The notes beneath the pieces were generated by a model. It searched no databases, was not told the origin of the DNA, and saw only the letters and a list, made by a program, of their open reading frames with translations. The position numbers and the translations under genes were made by a program. Positions 8,742 to 17,555 of a stretch of 64,000 nt of DNA are shown here, in pieces. Source of the DNA: MTP4 sp052056915 (GTDB taxonomy: Archaea > Halobacteriota > Methanosarcinia > Methanosarcinales > Methanosarcinaceae). Numbering within the stretch: position 1 is the stretch's first letter; each line of letters opens with the position of its first letter. The DNA is taken from the NCBI RefSeq assembly GCF_052056915.1, contig NZ_CP195119.1, forward strand, positions 4,030,001 to 4,094,000. Direction: 5' to 3'.

Positions 8742-9464
8742 TTATTTCGGCCCCGGGCCTTCCCCGACAACCGCTCTCAACCCCTCAACCAGGTCTTTGA
8801 GCAGGTTTGCAGGGAGGCCCACGGTCAGTTCGGAGTCCTCTATATTCGTGTACCTCCGACTCCCGCTGCAGCCCACGGTGATTCCCATCTTGCCGGTAAG
8901 ATAGGGTTCGGCAACGGCATCGGAGCAGATGCTCTGTTTGCCCGCAAACTCGGCTTCAACCCTGCCCCCTTCGTTATAAAGGATTGCCTGGGTCAGGAGC
9001 ATCATCTGCTTCGGAGAGCAGATAATCACCACCACGTCCGGCACGAAACTTGCGCTTTCCAGGGGTGCGTAAATTGTCCCTACCATGGACTCCGCTTCGA
9101 GCATCGGAATTCCCTCTATTGTCTTTTGGGCGGCTTCCAGGGTCCTGAAATGTTTCAGTTTTTCGTAGTAAAAATCCCCGCTGGCAAGTTTCGGGGGCAT
9201 GTGCCCGAGGCCCAGGGCAGCAGCGCCTCCTTTGCAGGTCTGGTCGTCCAGCAGGGCATAGAATTCTTCTCCGGAACTTCGCACCCGGTCGACCATCTGG
9301 CAGTGCTTCATTCCCCCTTCGGTCCTTTTGATCCCCTCGGGGATTTTCCCGTCTTTCGGGACTAGCCCCACCGCAACAGGAGAGGTCTCAAGTTTCAGCA
9401 GTTTGATTATCTCTTTTCCGTATCCGTTTATTTCCTCGATTTGTTCAGGACTTGCAGCTTCCGT
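8742..9464 (-). CDS. DUF169 family protein with a non-standard start
   Basis: From the ACG at 9464 this is a 240-residue protein with the DUF169 hallmark LKLETSPVAV near residues 22-31, and a later Cys-containing motif (GCSGSRRYTN). DUF169 proteins are of unknown function, and Cys positions suggest a possible redox or metal role. The only ATG/GTG/TTG start in frame is GTG at 9371, which would cut off the conserved N-terminal motif. Thirty-one codons upstream, an ACG sits seven bases after AAGGGGG (9472-9478), an ideal ribosome binding site, and an in-frame stop lies a little further up. I therefore place the start at the ACG; it may be a mutated ATG. Confidence 0.72.
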   Translation of the reverse strand, partial: TEAASPEQIEEINGYGKEIIKLLKLETSPVAVGLVPKDGKIPEGIKRTEGGMKHCQMVDRVRSSGEEFYALLDDQTCKGGAAALGLGHMPPKLASGDFYYEKLKHFRTLEAAQKTIEGIPMLEAESMVGTIYAPLESASFVPDVVVIICSPKQMMLLTQAILYNEGGRVEAEFAGKQSICSDAVAEPYLTGKMGITVGCSGSRRYTNIEDSELTVGLPANLLKDLVEGLRAVVGEGPGPK

Positions 9465-9494
9465 ATTGTAACCCCCTTGTGAAAATGACTGGAA

Positions 9495-9541
9495 TTTGGA
9501 ATTTGAGTGGCGTCATGGTGGAATTTGAGTGGCGTCATGGT
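9495..9541. repeat. 22-bp direct repeat
   Basis: GGAATTTGAGTGGCGTCATGGT is present twice in tandem just upstream of the DUF169 gene, with a third partial copy of its first bases before it. Confidence 0.75.
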
Positions 9542-9621
9542 GCCTTCTCCTATAGCGCTCTGTCCTGATCAAATAAAAAGAAATCAGAAGCAATGGTTCT
9601 TTTTTATTTCCTTCTTTACCC

Positions 9622-9733
9622 GGGCTATTAGTTGGATTCGTTGGATTCGTTGAGTTCATAGGGCTAGTTGGATTCTTTGGGTTCGTTGAGTTCATAGGGC
9701 TAGTTGGATTCTTTGGGTTCGTTGGGTTCTTTT
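9622..9733. repeat. 36-bp tandem repeat, three units
   Basis: Units beginning GGGCTA start at 9622, 9661 and 9697, with internal GTTGGATTCnTTGG sub-repeats. The region from here to 9931 holds only AT-rich promoter-like sequence. Confidence 0.85.
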
Positions 9734-9931
9734 GGCTTCAGGGGGGTGTTCTGACTGGTGCATAAAAATATAAAACTTAAAATGGGTTGGATGATAAGGA
9801 AGTATAGCGGATAAAATCAAAAGGGTTGAATAAAAAGCCGAATTATTGAATAAAACTAATAGTTTGATAAAAGGCTCAACCGGAATGTATCAAAATCTGA
9901 ATGTACCTAAAATAGAGGGGTTCGTAAGAAT

Positions 9932-10432
9932 ATGAAGGCGCAGCTGGAAAAGCGTTTGAAGGAACTCAGGAACGAATACGAGTCCGGGCAAAAGGTTCTG
10001 GGCGACATTGAAACAGCTCTTGCTGAACTTGAAGCCCGGAAGGAGAACCTGAATGAGACTCTCCTTCGGATCAGTGGTGCGATCGAGTTGCTGGAAGAAG
10101 TCCTGGGGGTGGAAAGTGAAGTCAGCACTCCGGTGGATTCTGGGTTCGTGGGAACTGATCCTGGAAACAGCGTTGAAGTTCCAAACGTTGTAAGGAAACC
10201 TCTTGACCAGGCCCGGGAAATGCTGGAAGATGCCGGGTTGACCGTGGGGGAAGTTACCGAAAAGAGCATTTTTGTAACAGGAGTCCTGTTCGGGGACGTG
10301 ATCCAGCAAGACCCTAAATGGGAAACGAAAGTGAAATCCGGTTCAGCCGTGAATCTTGTTATAGCGACAAAGGGAAGATTCAAACCCGATTTGAGTAAGG
10401 ACTCCAAACTATGTCCTTTCAGCAAGCACTGA
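9932..10432 (+). CDS. Coiled-coil protein with one PASTA domain
   Basis: A 166-residue soluble protein. Residues 1-58 form a coiled coil rich in E, L, K and R. Residues about 80-147 are a PASTA domain (VEVPNVV, AREMLEDAGL, DVIQQDP, KSGSAVNLVIATKG). PASTA domains usually sense cell-wall fragments when attached to kinases or penicillin-binding proteins. Here there is no kinase, signal peptide or membrane segment, so the role is open. The ATG follows GAGGGG at a slightly long spacing of about 11 bases. Two TPR genes lie downstream in the same direction but with their own leaders. Confidence 0.8.
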   Translation: MKAQLEKRLKELRNEYESGQKVLGDIETALAELEARKENLNETLLRISGAIELLEEVLGVESEVSTPVDSGFVGTDPGNSVEVPNVVRKPLDQAREMLEDAGLTVGEVTEKSIFVTGVLFGDVIQQDPKWETKVKSGSAVNLVIATKGRFKPDLSKDSKLCPFSKH

Positions 10433-10627
10433 TAATCACTAAAATGTAATGAATGATGTTGAAAGGCACTGAAAGGGACTGAATGAGACTGAACAGAACT
10501 GGGCAGCTCTTAAAATATCTTTCAATTGCCTTTTTTACCTGAACTTAATTTGTTGTTTTCAAATACGTTTTATCCGGAAAATAAGGGAAATTATTTCCGA
10601 ATAATCCGGAAAGAGAGGAAGTGAACC

Positions 10628-11845
10628 ATGAACGATGGAAAGGGGACAGGAACGGGGGCAGCAGCAGGCAAAGCCGGTTCAAAATCAGAAAGGTATCTGG
10701 AAGACCTCAGGGAACACTGTGCAGCTGCATTTGGAACCTTCAGGGAGCTGAACATTCCTGCAGGTTCCCGGAATACCTGTGAAGCAGTCCGCAAATTCTG
10801 TACCGAATTCAGGCAAATCTCAGGGGTATTCTGGGTTAGGAATAATAAAAAGCAGCGGAAAGAAATTAGGTATGTACTTTCGATCGCGGAAGAATCCCCT
10901 TTCAACCTGAAAGCGCTTCCCTGGCTTGATTCTTTTTTTCAGGAGTTTCTGGACAGGAAAAATAAATCTGTCGACGAGGCTTCCGGAGAACCTGTGCCGG
11001 ATATCTGCAGCTATGAGGCTTCCACTGGCATTTTTACGTTTAACGGCAAAGAATACGGGCTTGTGCCCCTTTTCCGGGCGGTCAGGGACCTTTACGCTTC
11101 CCTCCCGCTTTACGGGGAGCTGAAAACCTGCTCTGAAATCCTTCAAGAAGACCCGGAAAATGCCACTGCCCTTTTCCAGAAAGCCGTGCTGCTTGACAGA
11201 GCCGGAAGGTTTGAAGCTGCCCTGCAGCTAACAGGGGAAGTGCTGGAAATCGTTCCTGACGACTACAAGGTCTGGTATAACAGGGGAGTAATCCTCGGGA
11301 AGCTGGGCAGGCTGGAAGAAGCGCTAGAGGCTTATGACCTGGCAATCAAACTCGAACCGGCTTTTGAGATAGCCTGGGACAACAAAGGAGTTATCCTGAC
11401 GAGACTTGGCAGGTACGAGGAAGCCCTGGAGACCTATGGCCGGATCCTCGGGAGGAACCCGGAATATGCCGAAGCCTGGGCAGGGAAAGGCTCGGTTCTT
11501 TTAACTCTCGGGCGGAAAGAAGAAGCCCTGGAAGCCTATACCTCGGCTCTTGAAATCAGGCCGGACTACCTGGAAGCCCTTGCGTGCAAAGGTACCCTTC
11601 TCTCCGGGCTCGGGCGTTTCGAGGAAGCTCTGGATGTATACGACCTTGCTCTCGAATCCGTACCTGCCGAGCCCGGGCTCTGGTACAACAGGGGGCTGGT
11701 CCTCTCCGAAATGCACAGGTACGGGGAAGCCCTTCAAAGTTACAATAAGGCCCTGGAAATCAAACCGGGTTTTCTTCCTGCTCAGGAAGCCAAACTCAAA
11801 GCTCTTTCCGAAATCAGCCGGGAAAAAAGAAAAGCTCAGGAATGA
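10628..11845 (+). CDS. TPR-repeat protein with a unique N-terminal domain
   Basis: A 405-residue soluble protein. Residues 1-165 form a helical N-terminal region I do not recognise, with a YVLSIAEESPFNLKALPWLD segment. From about residue 170 to 390 there are six or seven tandem 34-residue TPRs, seen as WYNRGVILGKLGRLEEALEAY-type units. TPRs mediate protein binding; the partner is unknown. The ATG follows GAGGAAGTG. A second, smaller TPR protein is encoded 400 bases downstream, a common arrangement in Methanosarcina. Confidence 0.85.
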   Translation: MNDGKGTGTGAAAGKAGSKSERYLEDLREHCAAAFGTFRELNIPAGSRNTCEAVRKFCTEFRQISGVFWVRNNKKQRKEIRYVLSIAEESPFNLKALPWLDSFFQEFLDRKNKSVDEASGEPVPDICSYEASTGIFTFNGKEYGLVPLFRAVRDLYASLPLYGELKTCSEILQEDPENATALFQKAVLLDRAGRFEAALQLTGEVLEIVPDDYKVWYNRGVILGKLGRLEEALEAYDLAIKLEPAFEIAWDNKGVILTRLGRYEEALETYGRILGRNPEYAEAWAGKGSVLLTLGRKEEALEAYTSALEIRPDYLEALACKGTLLSGLGRFEEALDVYDLALESVPAEPGLWYNRGLVLSEMHRYGEALQSYNKALEIKPGFLPAQEAKLKALSEISREKRKAQE

Positions 11846-11971
11846 ATTTTTGTAAGTATTTCCGGGCAGCATTTCGAGACCAGGGTTTTGTGCTCGAATT
11901 TTCCCACTCCTCCGGGAATCTTAGACCTGCGGCCTGTGCACCAAAGGTCGTTACACATAAGGATTGCTCTG

Positions 11972-11993
11972 CCTCAGGTCGTTAACCCTGAGG
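11972..11993. other. Perfect hairpin in the TPR intergenic region
   Basis: CCTCAGG (11972-11978) and CCTGAGG (11987-11993) form a 7-bp stem with an 8-base loop. It lies between the two TPR genes, with no T-run after it, so a terminator role is not clear. A TATA-like stretch near 12080-12100 probably serves the downstream gene. Nothing else is apparent in 11846-12170. Confidence 0.4.
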
Positions 11994-12240
11994 TTACTGC
12001 ACCTGCAGGTTGGTCTTCATTTACGCTGTTCCGGGAATCTGCCTCAATATTCCGGTTTTCAAACTATGCTATTATAAGACATGACCTATATAATTAAATA
12101 TTATCAGAATCGGGAATGTATAAACCTCAGGAAACACGAGTTAAAGCCTCTATTCATATTCCAGGAATAGTATGAAAATGGAAAATGAATTTTACGGGGG
12201 TCCCGATAGAACCCAATTCGGGGAACATGAGGGTTGCACA

Positions 12241-12843
12241 ATGACAGAAGATAATTCAATGGATGAACAGGACCGGATTGAACAAAGCCGGACAAATGAG
12301 ACAGGGAAAGCTGCCTCGAAGGGGAAATCCGAGATCGGATCCAGGGTAATGAGTCCCCCCCAACTGTTAAAAAAGGCAGGAGAAGCCAATGATTACGACG
12401 AAAAGCTCAGGCTCTATGATGAAGCCCTGAAATTAGACCCTGCCTGTACCGATGCCCTGCTCCAGAAAGGTTTTTCTCTGGACAGAATGGGGAAATCCGA
12501 AGAAGCCCTGGACTGCTACAACAGGGCACTTGAGATCGATCCTGATAATATGGGAATCTGGTGCCTCATGGGGTTTGCCTTCAACAATTTAGGGAAGTTC
12601 GAGAAAGCGGTAGAATGCTACGACAAGGTTCTTAAAATCAACCCCAGGGACGTTTTTGCCTGGTATCAGAAAGGCATTTCTTTCGAAGCTATGGGAAAGT
12701 TAGAAGATGCGGTTGAGTGTTACGACAAGGCTCTCGAAATCGATCCGACTGATGCCCTTATAAGGGAGAAAAAGCTGAAACTCCTGGCCATCCTTTACAG
12801 TGAAGGAGGAATGGAGGATTCTCCTGATAAGTATTTTAATTGA
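12241..12843 (+). CDS. Short TPR-repeat protein
   Basis: About 200 residues from the ATG at 12241, which has GAGGG seven bases upstream; an in-frame ATG at 12172 would add 23 residues but has only a weak site. Residues 1-40 are polar and low-complexity. The rest has three to four TPRs with the consensus EEALDCYNRALEIDPDN. The repeats resemble those of the larger TPR protein upstream and may come from a shared ancestor. Interaction partner unknown. Confidence 0.82.
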   Translation: MTEDNSMDEQDRIEQSRTNETGKAASKGKSEIGSRVMSPPQLLKKAGEANDYDEKLRLYDEALKLDPACTDALLQKGFSLDRMGKSEEALDCYNRALEIDPDNMGIWCLMGFAFNNLGKFEKAVECYDKVLKINPRDVFAWYQKGISFEAMGKLEDAVECYDKALEIDPTDALIREKKLKLLAILYSEGGMEDSPDKYFN

Positions 12844-12850
12844 ATTCCGA

Positions 12851-12894
12851 CTGAATCTCAACTGAATCTCAACTGAATCTCAACTGAATCGCAC
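12851..12894. repeat. 11-bp tandem repeat, four units
   Basis: CTGAATCTCAA starts at 12851, 12862, 12873 and 12884, directly after the TPR stop codon. Confidence 0.85.
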
Positions 12895-12962
12895 CCAAAT
12901 TATCTTCGGTCAGGGTTGAGTTCCGTCAGGGTTGAGTTCTGTCTAATTCAGCTTGAAACAGG

Positions 12963-13012
12963 TTAAAAAGCAGGATAAAAAAGCAGGGTAAAAAAGCAGG
13001 GTAAAAAAGCAG
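12963..13012. repeat. 14-bp tandem repeat, about four units
   Basis: Units of the form TAAAAAAGCAGGG lie between the convergent TPR and CooC-like genes, close to the 3' end of the latter. Confidence 0.8.
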
Positions 13013-13038
13013 GACCGGAATCTTCCGGTCTTTTCACT

Positions 13039-13845
13039 TCACTTCTTTTTTTCCTTCTCCTTCTCTTTCTTTTCTTTTGCTTTTTCGGCCCGGATTTCTT
13101 CAACGATTACCGTCAGCTTTTCTTTGATCTTGCCGATGGCTTCCACGGCTTCGCCGCCTACTTCAATGGGGGCTTGCTTTTCCAGGTCGGCATGCATGAG
13201 CTGGGTGTCAAAGGGGATTTCCCCGAGGACCGGAATGCCGAGCTTATCGAGCATTTCAATAACTTTTTCGGATCCGCCTTTGTTTATAACGGCGAAGAGG
13301 TTAGTTACCCCTATTTCAGAGGAGAGCTTCTTGATCCTCTCTGCGGTTTCCAGGGACCTGGCCCCGGGTTCCACAACCACGATCATAAGGTCCATGCCCC
13401 GGGTTGTGCCTCTTCCCAGGTGCTCGATTCCGGCTTCCATGTCCAGGATCACGGCGCTCTTATCCCTGAGCATCAGGTGGCGCAGGAGAGCCCGCAGGAA
13501 AGCTGAAGCCGGGCACATACACCCGCTGCCTCCGCGGTCCACCGTGCCCATGACGAGCATCCTGACCCCGTCAGGTCCGATGACCCCGTACTTGCCGGCG
13601 ATATCATCCACTTTCGGGTTGTAGATAAAAGCTCCTCCCTCTTCCCCGGCCCGTTCCTGGATCAGGTCCTTGTACTCTGCCAGGGGTCTCGGAGGGGTCT
13701 CGACTCCAAGTGAGGACGCCAGGTTCATGTCCGGGTCCGCGTCTATTGCCAGCACTTCGTATCCGTCCCTCGCAAGCATTCTTGCCAGGGTACCCGAAAA
13801 AGTTGTCTTTCCAACGCCGCCTTTTCCAGTAATTGCTATTTTTAT
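13039..13845 (-). CDS. CooC-type nickel/CODH maturation ATPase with a non-standard start
   Basis: From the ATA at 13845 this is a 268-residue MinD/Mrp-class ATPase. The Walker A loop GKGGVGKTT is at residues 7-15, a deviant P-loop typical of the family. IDADPD is the Switch/Walker region. The CxC motif in GSGCMCPA (C109 and C111) is the nickel-binding pair of CooC. The role would be ATP-driven nickel insertion into carbon monoxide dehydrogenase. It is an orphan: no CODH gene is in the window. The last 25 residues are a K/E-rich tail. No ATG, GTG or TTG covers the P-loop; the first ATG (13779) lies after it. GGGGG at 13854-13858 sits eight bases before the ATA, which I take as the start or as a mutated ATG. 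Confidence 0.82.
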   Translation of the reverse strand: MKIAITGKGGVGKTTFSGTLARMLARDGYEVLAIDADPDMNLASSLGVETPPRPLAEYKDLIQERAGEEGGAFIYNPKVDDIAGKYGVIGPDGVRMLVMGTVDRGGSGCMCPASAFLRALLRHLMLRDKSAVILDMEAGIEHLGRGTTRGMDLMIVVVEPGARSLETAERIKKLSSEIGVTNLFAVINKGGSEKVIEMLDKLGIPVLGEIPFDTQLMHADLEKQAPIEVGGEAVEAIGKIKEKLTVIVEEIRAEKAKEKKEKEKEKKK

Positions 13846-14050
13846 AAGGAATTCCCCCTGAAATATTGATTATAAATTTAATGTGATAATTCTCTTAGCA
13901 GGGATATAACTATTAAACTGTTTATACTTATTGATTTGCTTCCGCTTTTTTCCAGACCGCTTGAAAAATTAAAATTGTTTCGGTATTCCGGTCCCTGGGC
14001 TGCAACTCTCGTTTTTTTTCTGCAGTTTAAACTCCGGTTAAGTTATAGTT

Positions 14051-14101
14051 AAGCTCGAAAATCGGTTAAGCTCGAAAATCGGTTAAGCTCGAAAATCGGT
14101 T
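14051..14101. repeat. 17-bp tandem repeat, three units
   Basis: AAGCTCGAAAATCGGTT starts at 14051, 14068 and 14085 and runs into the stop codon of the asparagine synthetase gene on the minus strand. Confidence 0.88.
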
Positions 14102-15614
14102 AGAACTTGAAACCCTTTTCCCTGGCAACCGTGACCAGGTATTTTTCTATGTGCTGCCCTTCTTTTTTCGGAAAACCCGCATCCCTGGCGAGCTTATCCA
14201 GGACTTTCTGGACTCCGGTCCCGTATTGCATAGCTTTCTTTTCCTTCCGGAGAAGTTCGGGAGGTAGGAGCCCTTCAGCCGCTTTTCTCAGGACGTGTTT
14301 CCTGCTGTATCCTCCGTCCGTTTTCAGGACCTTCAGTTCAGGACGGATTGCAAGCCCCACTTTTATCACTTCCCTGTCCAGGAAAGGTACCCGCAGTTCC
14401 ACGGCGTTTGCCATGGTGACCATGTCGTCCCTTTCGAGGTTGATCGTGGAAATGTTTTCAAGGTCGGAAATAATTTCCCGGTCAAGCACATCCGCACCTT
14501 CTTCAAGGAAAGCCTCATGCCGCCTGTATCCGCCAAAAAGTTCGTCGGCTCCCTGTCCCGTAAGGAGCACCTTTTCCCCGTTTTCCCGCGCAATTTTCGA
14601 GACTATGTAGAGCGGGAGCCCGATGGAAATTTTCATGGGGTCTGTGGATTCGGTTGCGTAAATTACCTGCGGGACGGCAGCTTCGATTTCCTCAGGCGAA
14701 AGGAGATGGGTTATAAGGGTGTCTTCCAGTCCCAGGGTTTCTGCCGCGTACTCTGCCTGTCCTATATCATGGGAACCCGGAAGCCCCACCGCATAGAGTG
14801 GAAGGTCCGGCTTTCTTTCCCTTGCCAGGGCAGCTACAAGGGCACTGTCAATGCCACCGGAAAACGCAATTCCCGAATGGGGGGCTAGGCGGAGTCCCAC
14901 CGCTTTTTCAAGAGTTTCCCTGAGGCTGTAAACAGCTTCCTTTTCTTCGGAAATCCGCCTTTCGGGGGGCCGGATTTTCAGGGAACTCTCATCGGTTCCC
15001 ACGTTTTCTGTATTGATACTCAGGACAAGCCCCGGGGGAAAAGGTTTGAACCCTGAATATTTTCCATCGGTCCCAGAAGCCAGGGCATAGAGTGCCTTTT
15101 TTTCGGACGCAAAGGCAATTTCAGGTCTCCTCGTGTTCCCGGTGTTCTCGTTGCTTTCACGGTTCTCCATATTGTTCCTGAAGCAGTAAAAAAGGGGCTT
15201 TACCCCGACAGGGTCCCTTGCAAGAACCAGCTCGTTTCCGCAGGCGTATGCCAGGGCAAAGTCCCCGTTTACGCGGGAAAGGACGGAATAAACGGCTTCA
15301 ATGGGAGTCTTTCTCTCTCCTATCCGGGCTTCTATCATTGAAAAAAGCAGTTCCGTGTCGGAATCGGTCCGGATCCCCTCTTCGGATGCCAGTTCCCGGA
15401 AATTAAACGCCTCCCCGTTAAGCACAAAGGCTCCTCTTCCAACCAGGGGCTGGGGCATATCCCCTGTAATTTTTAGCAGTGTGTTCCCGATGCTGACCTT
15501 TTCTGCAGCATGGATTCCGCAGGCATCAGGTCCCCTGTGCCCGAGGATTTCAAGCATTTTTCTTACTCCGGACCTGCTATCCGTGATTCCTGTAGCGCCG
15601 GCAATTCCGCACAT
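14100..15614 (-). CDS. asnB: Asparagine synthetase (glutamine-hydrolysing)
   Basis: A 504-residue class II amidotransferase/synthetase that makes asparagine from aspartate, glutamine and ATP. Cys2 after the initiator Met (MCGIAG) is the glutaminase nucleophile. The ATP pyrophosphatase loop SGGIDS is at residues 252-257. Length matches archaeal AsnB. I start at 15614, because Cys2 must be exposed and GGTG lies seven bases upstream; an upstream in-frame ATG at 15728 would add 38 residues encoded by a 15-bp repeat (KKLIL units). An insertion of variable residues (about 148-165, N/E-rich) interrupts the glutaminase domain end. No operon partner is visible. Confidence 0.9.
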   Translation of the reverse strand: MCGIAGATGITDSRSGVRKMLEILGHRGPDACGIHAAEKVSIGNTLLKITGDMPQPLVGRGAFVLNGEAFNFRELASEEGIRTDSDTELLFSMIEARIGERKTPIEAVYSVLSRVNGDFALAYACGNELVLARDPVGVKPLFYCFRNNMENRESNENTGNTRRPEIAFASEKKALYALASGTDGKYSGFKPFPPGLVLSINTENVGTDESSLKIRPPERRISEEKEAVYSLRETLEKAVGLRLAPHSGIAFSGGIDSALVAALARERKPDLPLYAVGLPGSHDIGQAEYAAETLGLEDTLITHLLSPEEIEAAVPQVIYATESTDPMKISIGLPLYIVSKIARENGEKVLLTGQGADELFGGYRRHEAFLEEGADVLDREIISDLENISTINLERDDMVTMANAVELRVPFLDREVIKVGLAIRPELKVLKTDGGYSRKHVLRKAAEGLLPPELLRKEKKAMQYGTGVQKVLDKLARDAGFPKKEGQHIEKYLVTVAREKGFKF

Positions 15615-15634
15615 TGTTTGCACCTTTATGGGGA

Positions 15635-15695
15635 TCAGTTTTTTGAGGATCAGTTTTTTGAGGATCAGTTTTTTCAGGTTCCTTTTTTGAGGATC
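15635..15695. repeat. 15-bp tandem repeat upstream of asnB
   Basis: Units of GAGGATCAGTTTTTT occur three times with a decayed fourth, lying in the leader of the minus-strand asnB gene. Read on the minus strand, they extend the reading frame as KKLIL repeats. Confidence 0.8.
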
Positions 15696-15879
15696 TGTTT
15701 TTAGGAACAGGATCTTATGAGGGTGCAATAAACTCTAATTCCATATTTATTACTTTGCTTCAAATGAGCTTACGGAATATGATATATAACTTACATTTTT
15801 CGTCAGAGGAATAATCTTTAAGGGGCAACCGTGTTCCTGGCATTTACTTATCCAATAAACCTTTTTTGATCCGCTTTTC

Positions 15880-15930
15880 AGGTACCGACACTCTCACCGG
15901 TCAGCTTGCTGACCGGCTTTTTCAACATTG
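15880..15930 (-). repeat. Dispersed hairpin repeat, copy 3
   Basis: The same 9-base-arm hairpin as at 78-97 lies at 15897-15916 in the opposite orientation, with CTCTCA on one side and CTTTTTC on the other. Confidence 0.75.
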
Positions 15931-15979
15931 AAAATTGAGTTTAAGTGCAGTAACGTTTTGTATTTGAAGATAAATCACA

Positions 15980-16130
15980 GCACAGTTCAATTTTGCATTA
16001 AAATACCAATCATGGAAATCATGGCACAGTTCAATTTTGCATTAAAATACCAATCATAGTAATCATGGCACCGTACAATTTTGAATTTAAATTACAACCA
16101 CGACAAAGTATAATTTTGAATTAAATCTCC
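15980..16130. repeat. 44-bp tandem repeat, three-plus units
   Basis: Units with the core GCAC(A/C)GT(T/A)CAATTTTG start at 15980, 16024 and 16068, with a shorter decayed one near 16102. No gene lies in this stretch. Confidence 0.8.
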
Positions 16131-16140
16131 TCTTTTCTAC

Positions 16141-16205
16141 TCATGAACTTTATGAAAAAGCCGCTCGTGCAGGCACGAGCGGTGGGTGATCGGGGTTTCG
16201 CGAAG
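16141..16205 (+). repeat. Dispersed hairpin repeat, variant copy 4
   Basis: CCGCTCGTGC and GCACGAGCGG form a perfect 10-bp stem at 16161-16182. The flanks (ATGAAAAAG before, GGTGnGTGATCGGGG after) match the other copies, but the stem sequence itself has changed on both arms, as expected if the structure is conserved. Confidence 0.6.
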
Positions 16206-16482
16206 CTATGAATTTACGGAGGTTTCGGTTTTCTCCCCCAAACTTCCTTACCTGAAGTAAAATCTTTTGATCAGCGGAAAAGAGGAAATTTGAATTTGAA
16301 TTTGAATTTGGATGATAAGCAGAAAAGAGGAATTTTGGACTTGAATTGCATGCGGGTTACTTTTCGGAACTTTCCGGAGGGCATATGAACTATAAAAAAA
16401 GATTCCGTTTTTATTCCTTTAATTTTGGTATATTTTTGATTCCTTTTATCGGGCTGTGAAACCAAATCCTGCCTCGACTTCT

Positions 16483-16713
16483 TTAACCCGGGGACTTTTC
16501 CCGAACCACCTCTACAGCATAGGCGGGGTCGCTCGCCAGGGCTGCGAAGGGGTTCCTCGCGCTTTTCTCGTCCCCGAGCCAGATAGAATTTGCACAGTAC
16601 TGGCAGCAGCAGCGAGTAGTGTACAGGTTGTTTTCTGGCCTGTACTTCCGGCAGCAATTACTGCCCCGCAGGACGCCGTGTTTGCAAAGCACGAGTTGCC
16701 TGGTCAAATGCAA
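16483..16713 (-). CDS. Small cysteine-rich protein, unknown
   Basis: A 76-residue reading frame with Cys at 10, 20, 21, 35, 36, 37 and 40 (including CCCQYC), possibly a metal-binding knuckle, followed by a charged tail. Codon choice is GC-rich and host-like (CTG, AAC, GAG, AGG), and a TATA-like element lies about 45 bases upstream, supporting a real gene. The start is a TTG without a good ribosome binding site, so the 5' end is uncertain. No family recognised; it could still be spurious. Confidence 0.45.
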   Translation of the reverse strand: MHLTRQLVLCKHGVLRGSNCCRKYRPENNLYTTRCCCQYCANSIWLGDEKSARNPFAALASDPAYAVEVVREKSPG

Positions 16714-16754
16714 ATCCTATTCCCAGCTTTCCTTTTCACCTGAGTCCAGTATAT

Positions 16755-16769
16755 CACCCCATTTATATA
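16755..16769. promoter_or_regulatory. TATA-like element, nearly palindromic
   Basis: CATTTATATATATGG reads similarly on both strands. On the minus strand it is well placed for the small Cys-rich ORF. On the plus strand no gene follows until purS. Confidence 0.4.
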
Positions 16770-16999
16770 TATGGGCTATATACTCTTAAAACTTTCTATT
16801 TCTGTACATTCCTTTTATAAGAACTCTGACTTGAACCCCCAGGGCAGGAGGAGCAGGTTAAAAAACTTTGGAGCTGAACCCTCGGGTAAAGGAAGCTTTT
16901 TATCTCTGCCCTCCAATATACGCAACGTTTTTAAGCAACGTATATTTATTATGGTGCAACCGGTAATTGCTTACCTATAAATTACCTGCAGAAGCTCAT

Positions 17000-17185
17000 C
17001 ACTTTCAAATGATCCTCGCATCACAGAGATTATCCAATAACGATCCTTAAATGACGATCTCGAAATAATGATCATTAAATAAAGGATCATTAAATATCTC
17101 AAAATAACGATCTTTAAATAAAAATCTTCAAATAACTAATAATCCAGTAAAAGATCATTAATAAAAAATCACATAGATCATAAAA
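17000..17185. repeat. AT-rich GATC(A/T)TTAAAT repeats upstream of purS
   Basis: At least six irregular copies of a box like ACGATCnTTAAATAA lie in the 200 bases before purS. They may mark a regulatory region or be a decayed minisatellite. Confidence 0.5.
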
Positions 17186-17212
17186 TAACTCAGAAGATTG
17201 AGGCTTACAAAA

Positions 17213-17464
17213 ATGCAGTACCAGGCAACAGTGACCATTGAACAGAAGGCAGGCATGCTTGACCCCGAAGGCACAACCATCAAAAGAGCACTCGACCACC
17301 TTGGCTATGCAGCCGAGAGCGTGAAGACCGCAAAGCTGTACACAATCGTGCTCGAAGCCGAATCTGCCGAAGCTGCGGAGCAGAAGGTCGATGAGATGTG
17401 CCAGAAGCTCATCGCAAACCCCATCGTCCAGAACTACAGGATCGAGCTCGAAGAGCTGAACTGA
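17213..17464 (+). CDS. purS: Phosphoribosylformylglycinamidine synthase subunit PurS
   Basis: An 83-residue protein with the PurS fold pattern (VTIEQKAGMLDPEGTTIKRAL ... YTIVLEA). PurS bridges PurQ and PurL in the FGAM synthase complex of purine synthesis. The ATG at 17213 follows GAGG at nine bases. purQ begins 91 bases downstream on the same strand, so the two probably form an operon; purL is not in the window. Confidence 0.94.
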   Translation: MQYQATVTIEQKAGMLDPEGTTIKRALDHLGYAAESVKTAKLYTIVLEAESAEAAEQKVDEMCQKLIANPIVQNYRIELEELN

Positions 17465-17555
17465 GCAGGTCACGGATAGTACAAAAGAAGTGCTTAAAGG
17501 ATCCAAATGCTGAGAAGGCTTTGAAAAGGCTGAAAGTAAGATTTGAGGGAAAAAG

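Noticed and set aside
16771..16980. 69-codon plus-strand frame after the TATA element
   Set aside because: Poor codon use, no ribosome binding site, and no family.
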